The position numbers and the translations under genes are program-made. A DNA stretch of 5,046 bases from NCBI GenBank assembly GCA_003140655.1, contig PLKR01000144.1:10297-15342 (forward strand). The letters are read 5' to 3'. Of this stretch, positions 4,711 through 5,046 are shown in pieces (within the stretch, counting starts at the first letter, position 1; every line of letters starts with the position of its first letter). The notes below the pieces were generated by a model. That model ran no database searches, was not told the origin of the DNA, and worked only from the letters and a program-made list of their open reading frames with translations. The stretch is from Acidobacteriaceae bacterium (GTDB lineage Bacteria > Acidobacteriota > Terriglobia > Terriglobales > Acidobacteriaceae).

Positions 4711-4780
4711 TCGACATCAGGATCAAATTCAAAATCAAGATCAAACTCAAAGCCGACGGACCGGAGTGTCCGTCCCACAC
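4711..4780 (+). repeat. Composite repeat, best copy (6-bp-period tract plus 37-bp unit)
   Basis: TC recurs at exactly six-base intervals seven times (4711, 4717, 4723, 4729, 4735, 4741, 4747), with a TCA core in six of the seven, as in GATCAA, ATTCAA, AATCAA. It merges in phase into the 37-bp unit 4744-4780. That unit contains a hairpin: ACGGAC (4756-4761), CGGAGT, GTCCGT (4768-4773). The repeat overlaps the last codons of pdxT and fills the space to vapC; the hairpin might help end transcription from either side. Confidence 0.7.
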
Positions 4781-5046
4781 AAGTCCAGGAATACCTGATG
4801 CACGCGGGTGTCTTCGGAGAGTTCGGGATGGAACGTTGCCGCCATGACTCTTCCCTGCCGGACGGCGACTGGAGCGTTATCTTTGCCTTCGGTGGCGATT
4901 ACTTCTACGGCTGCGCCTACGCGCTCGATCTTGGGGGCGCGGATGAAGACCATTTCCAGCGGTGAGCCTGGCTTATCGTTGAGCGAGCTTTGCAGAAGCT
5001 TGCCTTCGCGGATGGAGCTGTCGATCTGGCGTCCGTAGGCGTTGCG
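4747..5046 (-). CDS. pdxT: PdxT, pyridoxal 5'-phosphate synthase glutaminase subunit, C-terminal part (cut by window edge)
   Basis: PdxT hydrolyses glutamine and passes ammonia to PdxS, which builds pyridoxal 5'-phosphate (vitamin B6) in the cytoplasm. The visible 99 residues start RNAYGRQIDSS and include FIRAPKIERVG (34-44), AVRQGRVMAATFHPELS (61-77) and DTRVHQVFLDL (79-89), all characteristic. His73 and Glu75 of the FHPEL motif are two members of the glutaminase catalytic triad; the nucleophile Cys lies off the window. An internal ATG at 4951-4953 is not the start, since homology continues upstream to the edge. The last ten residues, CGTDTPVRRL, and the stop are encoded by the 37-bp repeat, so the native C-terminus seems to have been replaced. 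The core fold and active site should be unaffected. Confidence 0.93.
   Translation of the reverse strand, partial: RNAYGRQIDSSIREGKLLQSSLNDKPGSPLEMVFIRAPKIERVGAAVEVIATEGKDNAPVAVRQGRVMAATFHPELSEDTRVHQVFLDLCGTDTPVRRL

Noticed and set aside
4248..4778. 176-codon minus-strand open frame containing FEFDLDFEFDPDVD
   Set aside because: It is antisense to vapC; the acidic stretch is only the 6-bp-period repeat read as codons.
1..5046. tRNA or rRNA genes, CRISPR array, insertion sequence, riboswitch, prophage
   Set aside because: I saw no tRNA-like cloverleaf or GTTC-type arm, no regular spacer-repeat array, no transposase or integrase frame, and no leader with riboswitch features.

Overview
The window looks like a chromosomal segment of an acidobacterium (phylum Acidobacteriota). 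The main reason is the large secreted TPR plus VWA gene, whose C-terminal half matches the layout of the 'VWFA-related acidobacterial' domain family. Moderately high GC, GTG starts and many intergenic inverted repeats fit this. The assignment is inferred from gene content; no 16S or other phylogenetic marker is present.

Layout, left to right. The first 92 bases hold the N-terminus of miaB (minus strand, runs off the left edge). Bases 93-420 carry no gene but hold two head-to-head copies of a repeat unit and a strong stem-loop. Bases 421-1069 are a HigB/HigA toxin-antitoxin operon (minus strand, toxin first), with a near-consensus promoter and a palindromic operator at 1078-1106. Bases 1243-3162 are the secreted TPR-VWA protein (minus). 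Bases 3163-3574 hold a 3'-truncated SRPBCC/AHSA1 gene (only the first 37 codons remain) and a repeat tract. Bases 3575-3976 are the ArsR-type regulator that normally accompanies such a gene. Divergent from it, on the plus strand, is a VapB/VapC toxin-antitoxin pair (4063-4703) with a perfect 9-bp palindromic operator. The right end (4747-5046, minus) is the C-terminal 99 residues of PdxT, the glutaminase of pyridoxal-phosphate synthase; it runs off the right edge.

How it fits together: two housekeeping genes (miaB, pdxT) bracket an accessory stretch with two complete toxin-antitoxin systems, a decayed regulator-effector module and a lineage-typical secreted protein. The two toxin-antitoxin loci and arsR each have an inverted repeat overlapping the predicted promoter, so all three look autoregulated. 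In all three the predicted transcription start falls at or within a few bases of the start codon, suggesting leaderless mRNAs.

The least expected structure is a composite repeat: an exact 6-bp-period tract followed by a roughly 37-bp unit. It is clear at 4711-4780, degenerate at 3443-3524 and partial at 1180-1216, always in the same orientation and always just 3' of, or inside the end of, a minus-strand gene. At pdxT it supplies the last ten codons and the stop. I found no wholly new gene system here; the genes belong to recognisable families, and the novelty lies in the repeats and the operator/promoter architecture.
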